Below, in pieces: positions 25,563 through 34,829 of a stretch of 64,000 nt of DNA. This DNA is from CAUPWF01 sp964367905 (lineage in GTDB: Bacteria > Bacillota > Clostridia > Lachnospirales > Lachnospiraceae), in the NCBI GenBank assembly GCA_964367905.1, contig CAYIZP010000005.1, forward strand, positions 35,252-99,251, in the 5' to 3' direction. The notes under the pieces are model-generated. The model saw nothing but the letters and a program-made list of their open reading frames with translations, was not told the origin of the DNA and ran no database searches. The stretch's first letter is position 1. Each line of letters starts with the position of its first letter. The position numbers were made by a program, and so were the translations under genes.

Positions 25563-27582
25563 TAGTATTAATTTCTTGTTTTTCCATAAATTTCAAACGC
25601 TGATTTTCGTCAAGCATTTTAATTGCTTCAGCAACATTTTGTAAGATTTTGGCATCCTGAAAAACATCTGCAACTTTGAAATCCAGAAGGCCACTTTGTC
25701 GAATTCCAAACAAATCACCCGGACCTCTCTGTTTTAGATCCTCATTTGCAATCAAAAATCCATCATTTGATTTCCCTAATATCTCTAGCCTCTTCTTTGT
25801 TGTTTCATTTTTGCTCGTACTCATAAATATACAATAAGATTGATGTTTTCCTCTCCCTACTCGCCCTCGTAGTTGATGCAATGCCGACAAGCCAAAACGT
25901 TCCGCATTTTCAATCATCATTACAGTCGCGTTCGGGACATTGATTCCTACTTCTATTACGGTAGTCGAGACTAGCACTTCTATTTCCCGATTGCTATAGC
26001 GCAGCATAATATCATCTTTTTGGCTTTGCTTCATTCGTCCGTGCAAATATGCCACGTGAACAGACTCACCTAACATATTTTGTAATTTCGTTGCATAGTC
26101 AATTACATTTTCGCCCTCTGAATTCTCACTTTCTTCGACCATAGGACAAATCACATAAGCTTGTCTTCCCAATTCAACTTGTTTTGCGATAAACTCGTAT
26201 GCATTCGGGCGATAACTTATATCAACAACACAATTCTTTATCGCCAAACGATTCGCTGGCACTTCATCCAAAACCGAAATATCCAAATCTCCATACAATA
26301 TCATAGCTAGAGTCCTCGGGATTGGTGTCGCACTCATAACCAAAATATGAGGCCGAATTCCTTTCTCGGCCAAAGTCTCCCTTTGCTTTACTCCAAATCG
26401 ATGTTGCTCATCTGTAATCACAAGTGCTAATTTATGATAATTCACCTTATCTTGAATCAATGCATGGGTGCCAATAATGATTTGAGCTTCTCCAGATTCG
26501 ATTTTTTTATATGTTTCTCTTTTTTCTTTCGCTTTCATAGAACCTGTTAAAAGAGTGACTTGTATCGACAAGCCACATTCGTTCAATTGCTCCTGAATTG
26601 ATTGAAAATGCTGTCGTGCTAAAACTTCCGTCGGTGCCATCATTGCCCCTTGATAGCCGTTCGCTACCACTTGAATCAATGATAATAACGCTAAAACTGT
26701 TTTTCCTGATCCAACATCTCCTTGTATCAATCTAGACATCGTCCCCTTATCAGAATTCAATTCTTGCTGTATCTCATTCCAAACTTTCTTCTGTGCATTG
26801 GTTAGCTCATAGGGTAAACTCTGCACTAGAATATCTGTTTCCATAACACTTGGAATCATCAACTCATTTGTTGACGATTTATTTTCTTTCATCGATTGTA
26901 GCGATATAATAAACTTCAGAAACTCTTGAAATACAATACGACTTCTGCCATATGCATAGTCATCCTTGTCTTTCGGAAAATGCATCTTGAAAATCGCTTC
27001 TTTATACGGACACAATCCATACTTTTCCACAACATCAAGTGGCAGTGGATCTGATAAATCAACTCTCTCCTCTTCCATCACACTTTTAACGGATTTAGTA
27101 AGCAATTGATTACTAATCCCTTTTGTAAGTGTATAAATTGGTTGCAAGGAACCTATTTTCTCTAGATACTTACTCTCTTCATAATATATTTCAGGCTGCT
27201 CCATGACAAGTTGTCCCGATTTATTTTGCACCAAACCGCGAAAAACAACACAAATCCCTTTCTTTAATGTTTTCGTTAAAAATGGCATTCGGTACCAAAC
27301 AAGCTTAATCGTCTGCGTATCACCTTTAAGAAAAAGAGTCACGAATTGCAAATTGGAACGTCCCATTAATAAGGCACGTTCCAATATGATAGATTTAACT
27401 GCTTGTATCTTCCCTTCTTCTACATGATCTATGTCACAATAAAGCTCATAAATATCATAGGTTCGAGGATAATATTCAAGCAAATCACAAACCGAATATA
27501 TTCCAATTTTTCCTAAAGTCGCTTCCATCTTAGGACCGATTCCTTTTATTTCTCGAATAGAAATATAATCTTGATTTTTCAT
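25549..27582 (-). CDS. recG: ATP-dependent DNA helicase RecG
   Basis: 677 residues from the ATG at 27580-27582 that follows the yloV stop by one base. An N-terminal wedge/OB domain (to about 240) includes IKGIGPKMEATLGK. The helicase core has LIQGDVGSGKTVLA (Walker A), VITDEQHRFGV (DEQH box), MSATPIPRTLAM, and ALHQLRGRVGRG. The C-terminal GPGDLFGIRQSG is intact. It remodels stalled forks and Holliday junctions. Gene order yloU-yloV-recG is conserved in Firmicutes. Confidence 0.97.
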   Translation of the reverse strand: MKNQDYISIREIKGIGPKMEATLGKIGIYSVCDLLEYYPRTYDIYELYCDIDHVEEGKIQAVKSIILERALLMGRSNLQFVTLFLKGDTQTIKLVWYRMPFLTKTLKKGICVVFRGLVQNKSGQLVMEQPEIYYEESKYLEKIGSLQPIYTLTKGISNQLLTKSVKSVMEEERVDLSDPLPLDVVEKYGLCPYKEAIFKMHFPKDKDDYAYGRSRIVFQEFLKFIISLQSMKENKSSTNELMIPSVMETDILVQSLPYELTNAQKKVWNEIQQELNSDKGTMSRLIQGDVGSGKTVLALLSLIQVVANGYQGAMMAPTEVLARQHFQSIQEQLNECGLSIQVTLLTGSMKAKEKRETYKKIESGEAQIIIGTHALIQDKVNYHKLALVITDEQHRFGVKQRETLAEKGIRPHILVMSATPIPRTLAMILYGDLDISVLDEVPANRLAIKNCVVDISYRPNAYEFIAKQVELGRQAYVICPMVEESENSEGENVIDYATKLQNMLGESVHVAYLHGRMKQSQKDDIMLRYSNREIEVLVSTTVIEVGINVPNATVMMIENAERFGLSALHQLRGRVGRGKHQSYCIFMSTSKNETTKKRLEILGKSNDGFLIANEDLKQRGPGDLFGIRQSGLLDFKVADVFQDAKILQNVAEAIKMLDENQRLKFMEKQEINTSVIL

Positions 27583-27583
27583 A

Positions 27584-29233
27584 CTACTCAACCGAAACTA
27601 CGTAATAATAAATTGGCTGTCCACCAAAATGCATATCTACATCTAAATCTGGATGTTTCTCTTCCAATTTATCACTCAATGAAGTCGCTTCTTCCTCAGA
27701 TACTTCTGCACCATAATAAATACTGATTAATGTGCTATCCTCATCAACTAATCCGTCAATAAGCGATATCGTTGTCTCGCATATATCTTGACCGACTGCT
27801 TGAATGCCCTCATCACTGATTCCCATGATATCACCTTCTGCAATCTCCTTGTCATCAATCTTCGTATCGCGAACTGCATAAGTAACCTGACCTGATTTTA
27901 TGATTGTGATTTCTTCTTTCATAGAGGCTTCATTCTCTTCACACGTTCCCTCTAGATTAAAATTAATCAATGCTGTAATTCCTTGAGGTATTGTCTTGGT
28001 TGGAATCACTACAATGTTTTTATCTTCCACCAACATTTGGGCTTGGTTCGCCGCCAATATAATATTTTTATTATTTGGCAATATAAATACATTGTCTGCA
28101 TTTACTTGCTCAATTGCATTTAGCATATCTTCAGTACTTGGGTTCATCGTCTGGCCACCCTCAATAATGTAATCTGCACCTAATTCCTTGAAGATTTCAT
28201 TCATCCCACTACCAATAGAAACAGCAACAAAGCCAATCGGTTTACGCTCTGCTTGTACTGTTTCTCCTGCCTTTGACTCTGCTTCTTTTCGCAATTGCTC
28301 TTCGTGTTCTTCTCTCATGTTATCAATCTTCATTCGAGTCAATTGTCCATAAGTCAATGCTTTTTGAATCGCTAACCCCGGGTCATTGGTATGAACATGA
28401 ATCTTAATGATATCATCATCTGCCACACACACAATAGAATCCCCGATAGAAGATAAGAAACTCTTCATCTCGAGTTCATCACCGTCACCAAATTCTTTTT
28501 CTGCCATAATAATAAACTCTGTACAATAACCAAACTTAATGTGTTCTGCAGAGATCTTCTTCTCCACTGATACAGATGTCGCTTTAGCTGGTTTAATGGT
28601 AGAATAATCAACTTCTTTGCCTAAAAATACATCAAATGCACCATTCAGAATTTCTAATAATCCTTGTCCACCAGAATCTACAACTCCAGCTTCTTTTAGC
28701 ACTGGCAACATATCTGGTGTTTGTGATAAAACCAATTCTCCATGGCTCAAGACTTCACGAATAAAAGTTTCTAAATCTTCTTCATATTCGGCAAGCTCTC
28801 TAGCTTTTTCTGATAATCCTCTTGCAACTGTTAAGATCGTCCCTTCTTTTGGACGCATAACAGCTTTATATGCCGTCTTCGTAGCCTTTTCTAGACCTTT
28901 TGTCAATGCCTCTACATCAATTTCTTCACACTCTGCAATCGCCTTTGTAAATCCACGGAATAACTGAGATAGGATAACTCCTGAATTTCCTCGCGCTCCA
29001 CGCAATGAGCCAGATGAAATCAATTTTGCCAACTCCGCAATCGTTGGATCATTAAGCTCCGACACTTCCTTTGCAGCTGCCATAATTGTCATAGACATAT
29101 TCGTTCCTGTGTCTCCATCTGGAACCGGGAACACATTCAAGTCATTGATATATTCTTTTTTACTTTCGATACTCGCCGCACCCGCTAAAAACATCTTCTT
29201 TAAAAGTGCTGCATTTATTGTTTTTGAAACCAC
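27584..29233 (-). CDS. DAK2/DegV-type protein, fatty acid kinase FakA-like (YloV)
   Basis: 549 residues. The N-terminal DhaL-type kinase domain (about 1-200) has NVFPVPDGDTGTNMSMT and GSLRGARGNSGVILSQL, the ATP and magnesium site. A middle region and a C-terminal domain of the FakA/YloV family follow (from about 320). In S. aureus FakA phosphorylates fatty acids presented by FakB proteins; no fakB is in this window. The gene lies between yloU and recG, as in B. subtilis. Confidence 0.92.
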   Translation of the reverse strand: MVSKTINAALLKKMFLAGAASIESKKEYINDLNVFPVPDGDTGTNMSMTIMAAAKEVSELNDPTIAELAKLISSGSLRGARGNSGVILSQLFRGFTKAIAECEEIDVEALTKGLEKATKTAYKAVMRPKEGTILTVARGLSEKARELAEYEEDLETFIREVLSHGELVLSQTPDMLPVLKEAGVVDSGGQGLLEILNGAFDVFLGKEVDYSTIKPAKATSVSVEKKISAEHIKFGYCTEFIIMAEKEFGDGDELEMKSFLSSIGDSIVCVADDDIIKIHVHTNDPGLAIQKALTYGQLTRMKIDNMREEHEEQLRKEAESKAGETVQAERKPIGFVAVSIGSGMNEIFKELGADYIIEGGQTMNPSTEDMLNAIEQVNADNVFILPNNKNIILAANQAQMLVEDKNIVVIPTKTIPQGITALINFNLEGTCEENEASMKEEITIIKSGQVTYAVRDTKIDDKEIAEGDIMGISDEGIQAVGQDICETTISLIDGLVDEDSTLISIYYGAEVSEEEATSLSDKLEEKHPDLDVDMHFGGQPIYYYVVSVE

Positions 29234-29253
29234 TGAAAAAATCCTCCTCTAAA

Positions 29254-29613
29254 TTAATCGATTACACGAACACCTTCAACAAAAACTGTCATGTGTTCAA
29301 TTTGCATACCTGTAAACTCTTCTACTTTATATTTTACATTGCTCAAAAGGTTATCTGCAACGGTTTGAATACATACACCATATGCTACAATTACATGAAA
29401 TTCCAATGTTAATTTGTCATCTTCGGACATCTTTACCGCAATTCCTTTTACAAGACTCTCCTTTTTCAACAAATGAACGAGTCCATCCTTCATATTCACA
29501 GCACCCATTCCAACAATCCCAAAACATTCTACCGCAACGGTGCCTGCATATTTTGCTATAACTTCTGGATTAATTGAGATAATTCCCAAATCTGTTTTAA
29601 TACTACCCTTCAT
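29254..29613 (-). CDS. Asp23/Gls24 family protein (YloU)
   Basis: 119 residues, starting MKGSIKTDLGIISINPEVIA, the usual Asp23/Gls24 (DUF322) start, with ECFGIVGMGAVN and VIVAYGVCIQTVADNLL. Family members are small soluble proteins tied to cell-envelope stress and membrane-associated assemblies. It is divergent from rpmB with a 239-base gap that contains a promoter for each side. Confidence 0.92.
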   Translation of the reverse strand: MKGSIKTDLGIISINPEVIAKYAGTVAVECFGIVGMGAVNMKDGLVHLLKKESLVKGIAVKMSEDDKLTLEFHVIVAYGVCIQTVADNLLSNVKYKVEEFTGMQIEHMTVFVEGVRVID

Positions 29614-29691
29614 AATTTTTCTCCTTACCTTATTTATTTTAATTTATTTTTTACTTTAAAATTCAATAATAACCAAATGAATAACACATGT

Positions 29692-29720
29692 ATTATACTC
29701 TTTTTTTCTATATTATACAA
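29692..29720 (-). promoter_or_regulatory. Promoter of yloU-yloV-recG
   Basis: On the minus strand TTGTAT (29715-29720), a 17-base spacer and TATAAT (29692-29697). A second TATAAT overlaps the -35 region, so another start slightly upstream is possible. Confidence 0.65.
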
Positions 29721-29769
29721 GATTTCATTTGCTAAATATTAAGTTTTTAATATATTTTCACATATTCAC

Positions 29770-29798
29770 TTGCAAAAAAATCATTTCTCTGTTATTAT
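29770..29798 (+). promoter_or_regulatory. Promoter of rpmB
   Basis: TTGCAA (29770-29775), a 17-base spacer and TATTAT (29793-29798). About 50 bases of leader follow to the AGGAGG and ATG of rpmB. Confidence 0.65.
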
Positions 29799-29852
29799 AT
29801 ATTGTGTTGTGAGTCTATAAAGACCATTTAAAGATCGTTAGGAGGTGCAATC

Positions 29853-30038
29853 ATGGCAAAATGTGCTATTTGTGAAAAGGGTGCTCACTTCGGAAATAAT
29901 GTAAGTCACTCTCATAGAAAAACACCAAAAATGTGGAAATCTAATGTAAAATCTGTTAAGGTTAAAGTACCTGGCGGAGCAAAGAAAATGTATGTATGTA
30001 CATCATGTTTACGTTCGAACAAAGTAGAACGTGCTTAA
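29853..30038 (+). CDS. rpmB: 50S ribosomal protein L28
   Basis: 61 residues. It begins MAKCAICEKGAHFGNNVSHS and has paired cysteines at the start (CAIC) and end (CTSC), the zinc-binding form of L28. AGGAGG lies 8 bases upstream. Monocistronic, with its own promoter and a strong terminator. Confidence 0.97.
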   Translation: MAKCAICEKGAHFGNNVSHSHRKTPKMWKSNVKSVKVKVPGGAKKMYVCTSCLRSNKVERA

Positions 30039-30040
30039 TA

Positions 30041-30075
30041 AAAAAAGGTATGTGGCTTGCCACCTACCTTTTTTT
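30041..30075 (+). terminator. Terminator of rpmB (possibly bidirectional)
   Basis: The stem GTGG/CCAC continues outward through AGGTA/TACCT with one mismatch, around a CTTG loop, with seven T residues after it on the plus strand and A residues before it. It begins two bases after the rpmB stop. The A-run makes it usable for the small minus-strand gene at 30074-30214 as well. Confidence 0.9.
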
Positions 30076-30214
30076 ATTTACAACAAAACAGCTTATAACT
30101 CACAAGTAACATACCGATAAGAATCAGAATGCACCATACAATACTAGGAATAAGCAATGCCGCTATCATTCCTACTGCAATAAAGAATGAAGCAAATCCT
30201 ATGACTCTTTTCAT
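30074..30214 (-). CDS. Small membrane protein, 46 residues
   Basis: Reads MKRVIGFASFFIAVGMIAAL and onward to KLFCCK, then TAA. Two hydrophobic segments (about 5-22 and 24-43) are separated by a proline and the chain ends in a Cys-Cys-Lys. No family recognised. The ribosome binding site is weak (GGAG lies about 15 bases upstream), and codon use looks like a normal gene. It lies 57 bases downstream of gerW and its stop touches the rpmB terminator. It may be the last gene of the ytfI-gerW transcript. Confidence 0.55.
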   Translation of the reverse strand: MKRVIGFASFFIAVGMIAALLIPSIVWCILILIGMLLVSYKLFCCK

Positions 30215-30270
30215 AATGAATGATCTAGCTCCGCTCTCTTTTACTCTACTATATGATGCAGCAACTACTC

Positions 30271-30663
30271 TTATTCCGCTTCATCTAATAATTCATTAAT
30301 ATCATCTTCTGATATTTTCTTATCCTTTTTCTCTGTAAAGCGATCGATAACATCTGGAACCATATCTAAGATTTTTGTTATCGTATCTTGATTCTTTACA
30401 TTTACAAGTTTTGCATGTCCATTTTGAATTACCAACACAGCGCTAGGAGATAACTTACCACCGAGACCACCACCAGCCTTATCAGCCTCATTCTTCATAA
30501 ATGCTCCAGCTCCTAAACCAAATGAAACATCGATGAATGGTAAAATAATGGTATCCCCAATATGAATTGCATCTCCAACGACTGTTTTTGATGAAATCAC
30601 TCCATTCATCCCATTAAATAACGCTTCAATACTTCCTGTAAAATCTGTTCTCTTCTCTGACAT
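30271..30663 (-). CDS. GerW family sporulation protein (YtfJ)
   Basis: 130 residues. The family text is plain: VGDAIHIGDTIILPFIDVSF, GLGAGAFM, GGGLGGKLSPSAVLVIQNG. YtfJ/GerW is a forespore-made protein needed for a normal germination response in B. subtilis. The N-terminal helix FTGSIEALFNGMNG is also typical. It follows the DUF2953 gene by 23 bases, the same pairing as ytfI-ytfJ. Confidence 0.93.
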   Translation of the reverse strand: MSEKRTDFTGSIEALFNGMNGVISSKTVVGDAIHIGDTIILPFIDVSFGLGAGAFMKNEADKAGGGLGGKLSPSAVLVIQNGHAKLVNVKNQDTITKILDMVPDVIDRFTEKKDKKISEDDINELLDEAE

Positions 30664-30686
30664 CTTTTTGCCTCCTACATTCTTTT

Positions 30687-31622
30687 CTATTTATCCAACA
30701 TTTTTTTCAATTTACGATAAGATTTTATTAATTCCTTATCTCTAAACACTCGCCAAGCGATACGAAGCACATGAATTAACCTCAAATTTCCCTTCATATA
30801 CCAATCAGCTATGTATTTTTTTTCTTGGAATGATGGTGTTATTTGAATTGCATCACCATAAAACCCATACAAAACACTTATTCCCGCTAATACCATCCCT
30901 GTTTGACTAGGATCTTCTAAACCAAACTCTGCATTTATTTTCAACTTCTTTGGTTTTATTTTCTTCAAAAAATAGAACAAGTGAGCTTTAATTTTTTTCA
31001 AAGAAAGTTTTTGTTCCTCAGCAAACAAAAATTCTTTAAACTCCTCAATTTGTTTCCAAATCTTTTTCATTTTATCACAAACAGCAGAAAATGTATATTC
31101 CATTTTCTTTTTCACTGCCTTGACCTTGTCAAATAATTTTATTTTCGATTCTGACTCTTCTTCATCTTTCTGTTGATCAATAGACCTATTTTCCGTTCTA
31201 TCCTCTGCTTGAATCACCTGTGGTTGTTCTGTTTCAAGAACCTTGGTCTCTTCCGAATGAGCTGACTTTGGCACTTCCACATGAAGTGACTTTGGCACTT
31301 CCACATGAAGTGACTTTGGCACTTCATTATTTTCTTGAAATTCATCATCCTCTTTATTTTTATCTCCAAACTTCTTCCAAGCAATTTGAAATCCAGTCTT
31401 AAACTCTGACTCAGAATAAATTGCTCGAATTTTCAATAAAGATAACAACCATGTGATTTCTATCTTCGTATGCAAGCTTTTTAGTGAATTGTCAATTCCA
31501 CCTTCCACTCGATATCGAATTGGAACAAACAATACCAATGCAACTGCAAGAATAATTATTAATAGTGCAAAAAGTATCACAAGACCTAGTATTGTCAATA
31601 TAAATAATAATGCTGATAACAT
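30687..31622 (-). CDS. DUF2953 membrane protein (YtfI-like)
   Basis: 311 residues. One N-terminal membrane segment (about 3-34, FILTILGLVILFALLIII) is followed by the DUF2953 start RYRVEGGIDNSLKSLHTKI. A low-complexity linker (about 95-165) contains the tandem unit VPKSLHVE. The C-terminal DUF2953 part (about 225-311) has LKINAEFGLEDPSQTG and ends with a basic helix. Position next to gerW is as in Bacillus. No function is known. Confidence 0.88.
   Translation of the reverse strand: MLSALLFILTILGLVILFALLIIILAVALVLFVPIRYRVEGGIDNSLKSLHTKIEITWLLSLLKIRAIYSESEFKTGFQIAWKKFGDKNKEDDEFQENNEVPKSLHVEVPKSLHVEVPKSAHSEETKVLETEQPQVIQAEDRTENRSIDQQKDEEESESKIKLFDKVKAVKKKMEYTFSAVCDKMKKIWKQIEEFKEFLFAEEQKLSLKKIKAHLFYFLKKIKPKKLKINAEFGLEDPSQTGMVLAGISVLYGFYGDAIQITPSFQEKKYIADWYMKGNLRLIHVLRIAWRVFRDKELIKSYRKLKKMLDK
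31263..31325. repeat. 24-base tandem repeat inside the YtfI-like gene
   Basis: Two perfect 24-base units (31263-31286 and 31287-31310) and a third partial copy of 15 bases (31311-31325). In frame on the minus strand each unit encodes VPKSLHVE. A third, diverged protein copy reads VPKSAHSE. The repeat is in the linker of the protein and keeps the frame, so copy number can vary without breaking the gene. Confidence 0.9.
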
Positions 31623-31641
31623 CCTTTAACCTGCCCTCAAA

Positions 31642-31986
31642 TTATTCTGTATCCACTTCTGTAATCATATGGTTCTGTTTGCTATTCAAATACTTTTTAA
31701 CATCCGCTAAACCTGTATGCGCATAAGTTTCCTCTATAATTTCCAGAACTAGTTCGTGCGCCTCCTGATAGCCTTCTGCAATTCCAACTATTATCATGCC
31801 TTCTGTCGGATAATGGAGTTGATGTAGATAAGTACTATCTAGTATTTCTAATTGCATTGTATCATTGTTCGACAAAAGAATCAAATAAGTCGATAACATC
31901 AATGTACGATTTTTGATTTTTTCTATAATATTCTCTTGGTTCTCATCACAATATTTTGTTAGATATAAGGGACTATAGAATATCAT
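31642..31986 (-). CDS. Conserved-looking hypothetical protein
   Basis: 114 residues, soluble and acidic at the end. It begins MIFYSPLYLTKYCDENQENI and has GMIIVGIAEGYQEAHELVLE. No motif or membrane segment is recognised. It lies 11 bases after the PBP gene and 19 before the YtfI-like gene, so it is in the middle of the rodA-PBP-gerW transcript. Confidence 0.7.
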   Translation of the reverse strand: MIFYSPLYLTKYCDENQENIIEKIKNRTLMLSTYLILLSNNDTMQLEILDSTYLHQLHYPTEGMIIVGIAEGYQEAHELVLEIIEETYAHTGLADVKKYLNSKQNHMITEVDTE

Positions 31987-31997
31987 TCCTCTTCTCC

Positions 31998-33506
31998 TTA
32001 GTTCTGATAATATGTTGATAAAATTTGACCCATTACAGAAGATGCAGATTTACCACCATCTGATTCCTCAACCACTACTGCAAAGGCCAAATCTGGATTT
32101 TCTGGATTCGTGAACCCCATAAACCAAGAGTGGGTTCGATCCTCCTCACTACTGTATTCTGCCGTACCAGTCTTTCCAGCGACCGTGTAAGAATATCCAG
32201 ATAGATTTGTCGCAGTTCCATACTCAACAACCGCTTGCATATAATCCGTCAAAATCATCGCCTCTTCTGTAGACATCAACGATTGGGCTGCCTTTGGTTT
32301 CTCTTCTGACACGACAGCTCCCGTATGATTTGACACATAATCAACAATGTATGGTGTCATTAAGTTTCCACCATTTGCAATCGCTGATGCAATCATCGCC
32401 ATATGATAGGGACTAACCAAGGTATCACCTTGACCTATCGCTGTCATCATAACTTCTGCCGAGTTGGACTCCTCATTTAATACAAATTCACTTTCCTTAG
32501 AATCATAGGTTCCCGGCAATTTACTATTAAAGAGCAACCCCTCCGCCGTTTCTCCATATTGAGTTAAATCCAGTGTCAATCCCATATTTACAAAAGAAGT
32601 ATTACATGAATTCGCAAAAGATTCTTCCAGATTTTGCACTCCATGTACATGATCATTACTGCACGCAATTGTAGTTCCATCTACTTCTATCGAACCTGTG
32701 CATTCATAAGTGTAACTCTCATAATCTGGATTCTTTCTGATATATTCTAGCAAAGTGACAGTCTTAAATATGGAACCAGGAACATAAGAACCAGTAGTTG
32801 CACGATTGAGCAAAATACTTTCTTCCGACTCAATTAAAGCATCCCACTGACTATCTATGGTATTTGGATCAAATCCATTTTTTGATACCATTGCCAGTAT
32901 TTTTCCTGTGCGTGGTTCTAAGATTACCACAGCTCCCTCATAATCTCCTAAAGCCTGATACGCAGCTTGCTGCAGCACATGATTTAACGTGGTATGAAGC
33001 TGATCTCCCATGTCTTTTTGGCCCATGAATTCATTACTGATTTTTTCCATAAAGAACGCATTTGATGTTAAAAGTGAGAAATTTTCTTCCAACTCAATCC
33101 CACTCTTCCCCTTACTTGCATAACCTACTACGTGGGCATACATATCTCCATATGGGTAAAACCTTGTCTCGCTTCCTGTTTCATCCACCTTGGTCTCTGC
33201 TAAAACATTTCCTGCATCGTCTAAAATACTTCCACGTATAACATGTTCTGCAAATAAGTCTTGACGCGGATTATATTGACTATTGATAATTTCATCGCTT
33301 TCAAACACTTGATAGTATACAATATATAACATCATACATAAAAATAATGCTACGAACGAATATGTTATCTTCGCAAAACCAATATTTCGAGGTTTTTTAT
33401 CTCTCTTCTTTTTTCGGGCGCCTTTTCTTGACGGCTTTGTTTCTTCCCTCTTGGCTTCTAGAGGATCTAGATTGATTATCTTGATGTCGTCGTCTCTCTT
33501 TTTCAA
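31998..33506 (-). CDS. Class B penicillin-binding protein (transpeptidase)
   Basis: 502 residues. A basic cytosolic tail (about 1-42) precedes one membrane anchor (about 45-66, KITYSFVALFLCMMLYIVYY). The transpeptidase domain has the active serine motif SIFK at 245-248, SCN at 300-302 and KTG at 445-447. It cross-links peptidoglycan together with a RodA/FtsW polymerase, whose gene lies directly upstream. The TTG start at 33504-33506 has GAGG upstream and is the only start codon before the membrane anchor, so the 110-base overlap with the RodA gene is real. It resembles PbpA-type proteins used in sporulation or elongation. Confidence 0.93.
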   Translation of the reverse strand: MKKRDDDIKIINLDPLEAKREETKPSRKGARKKKRDKKPRNIGFAKITYSFVALFLCMMLYIVYYQVFESDEIINSQYNPRQDLFAEHVIRGSILDDAGNVLAETKVDETGSETRFYPYGDMYAHVVGYASKGKSGIELEENFSLLTSNAFFMEKISNEFMGQKDMGDQLHTTLNHVLQQAAYQALGDYEGAVVILEPRTGKILAMVSKNGFDPNTIDSQWDALIESEESILLNRATTGSYVPGSIFKTVTLLEYIRKNPDYESYTYECTGSIEVDGTTIACSNDHVHGVQNLEESFANSCNTSFVNMGLTLDLTQYGETAEGLLFNSKLPGTYDSKESEFVLNEESNSAEVMMTAIGQGDTLVSPYHMAMIASAIANGGNLMTPYIVDYVSNHTGAVVSEEKPKAAQSLMSTEEAMILTDYMQAVVEYGTATNLSGYSYTVAGKTGTAEYSSEEDRTHSWFMGFTNPENPDLAFAVVVEESDGGKSASSVMGQILSTYYQN

Positions 33507-34821
33507 TTTTTTCTTCCTCGTCTTCTCTGAGTATATATAAACCTTGGATTATGGCAAATAACATAAGTGTGCTTAGTAAAGAACTTCCCCCATAACTTAT
33601 CAATGGTAAGGTTACACCAGTGGATGGAATAAACTTTGTTACACCTCCGATAGTTAAAAACACTTGAAACATATAACAAGTTCCTAATCCAATTGCAATG
33701 TACTTGTAAAATTCATTCTTTAATCTCATCGCGATATTTAAAAACATCACATAGCAACTGAGACAAATTAAAATAACCGAAAGTGCGATAATCAATCCCA
33801 TTTCTTCGGCAATTGCTGAAAAAATAAAATCTTCTACTGCTACAGGTATAGTTTCTGGCGCACCTTGAAACAGTCCCATTCCACTAAATCCCCCTGTACC
33901 AATTGCAAAAAGTGATTGTGCAACCTGATAGCCACCCGTATCATAGACAGCAAAGGGGTCGATAAATGCTTCCACTCTTACTCTTACATGATTGAATAGT
34001 TGATACGCTACAACAGCTGCAATTGCACCGCTTATTCCACCTATAATTAAGTATCGTGATTGTTTTGTTGCTACATATAACATCACAAGATATACAACAA
34101 ATAAAATAACAGCTGCACCCAAATCGGTTGAAATAACTAGAATGAGTACATGTGTTGCAGCCAGTATAGTTGTAATCACCACATCCTTAAATTCTGTTGA
34201 CCGATAGAAACTATTGGCAATAAAAAACACAAAGATGATTTTCACAAACTCAGATGGTTGCACTCCAATTCCAAATATTTCAAATCCAAGTTTTGCCCCA
34301 TATTGGGTCTGACCAATCACTAATACTAATAACAAAGCTCCAATTCCAGTAATTAGAAAAATATTCTTCCAAATAGAATTAGATAAAAAATCTGCTCTTC
34401 GAATAATAATCGGAAGCAATAAACTAATTACAATTGAACCCGCACAAATAATAAGCTGTCGAATGGCCTTATCAAATTCTAATCGACTTATCATAATAAA
34501 TCCTATAGAAAGTAGCATGCACATATTATTCAACACAAGCTGCGATACTTGCGAGTATATTTTCGAATACAAGACAAATATCATCAAGATTAAAATAAAT
34601 TGCACTAAAAAGAATATAATATATTCAATCTTACGCGATTGCAAGTATAAGATAGAGTATGCAACCATTTGAAAGATAAAAATCATTATTTTTTGCCTAA
34701 GCAACGAATTCTTCTTTTTCCATTCTTCACTATGTCCAAAAATACTAAAACAATGGTAGGTATATATTACCATAATCAGTATCATAAGATATTTTCCTAA
34801 AGTACAATATAAATTAATCAT
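33397..34821 (-). CDS. RodA/FtsW/SpoVE-family peptidoglycan polymerase
   Basis: 474 residues with about ten to twelve membrane segments. The SEDS hallmarks are GIGVQPSEFVKIIFVFF, YQVAQSLFAIGTGGFSGMGLFQGAP and the C-terminal FIPSTGVTLPLISYGGSS. It acts as the glycosyltransferase that pairs with the class B PBP encoded immediately downstream. The last 45 residues are a Lys/Arg-rich cytosolic tail, part of which is encoded in the 110 bases shared with the PBP gene in another frame. Confidence 0.93.
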   Translation of the reverse strand: MINLYCTLGKYLMILIMVIYTYHCFSIFGHSEEWKKKNSLLRQKIMIFIFQMVAYSILYLQSRKIEYIIFFLVQFILILMIFVLYSKIYSQVSQLVLNNMCMLLSIGFIMISRLEFDKAIRQLIICAGSIVISLLLPIIIRRADFLSNSIWKNIFLITGIGALLLVLVIGQTQYGAKLGFEIFGIGVQPSEFVKIIFVFFIANSFYRSTEFKDVVITTILAATHVLILVISTDLGAAVILFVVYLVMLYVATKQSRYLIIGGISGAIAAVVAYQLFNHVRVRVEAFIDPFAVYDTGGYQVAQSLFAIGTGGFSGMGLFQGAPETIPVAVEDFIFSAIAEEMGLIIALSVILICLSCYVMFLNIAMRLKNEFYKYIAIGLGTCYMFQVFLTIGGVTKFIPSTGVTLPLISYGGSSLLSTLMLFAIIQGLYILREDEEEKIEKERRRHQDNQSRSSRSQEGRNKAVKKRRPKKEER

Positions 34822-34829
34822 TTCAACTC

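Noticed and set aside
31263..31325. Possible CRISPR-like array
   Set aside because: The units are contiguous without spacers and keep the reading frame of a coding gene.
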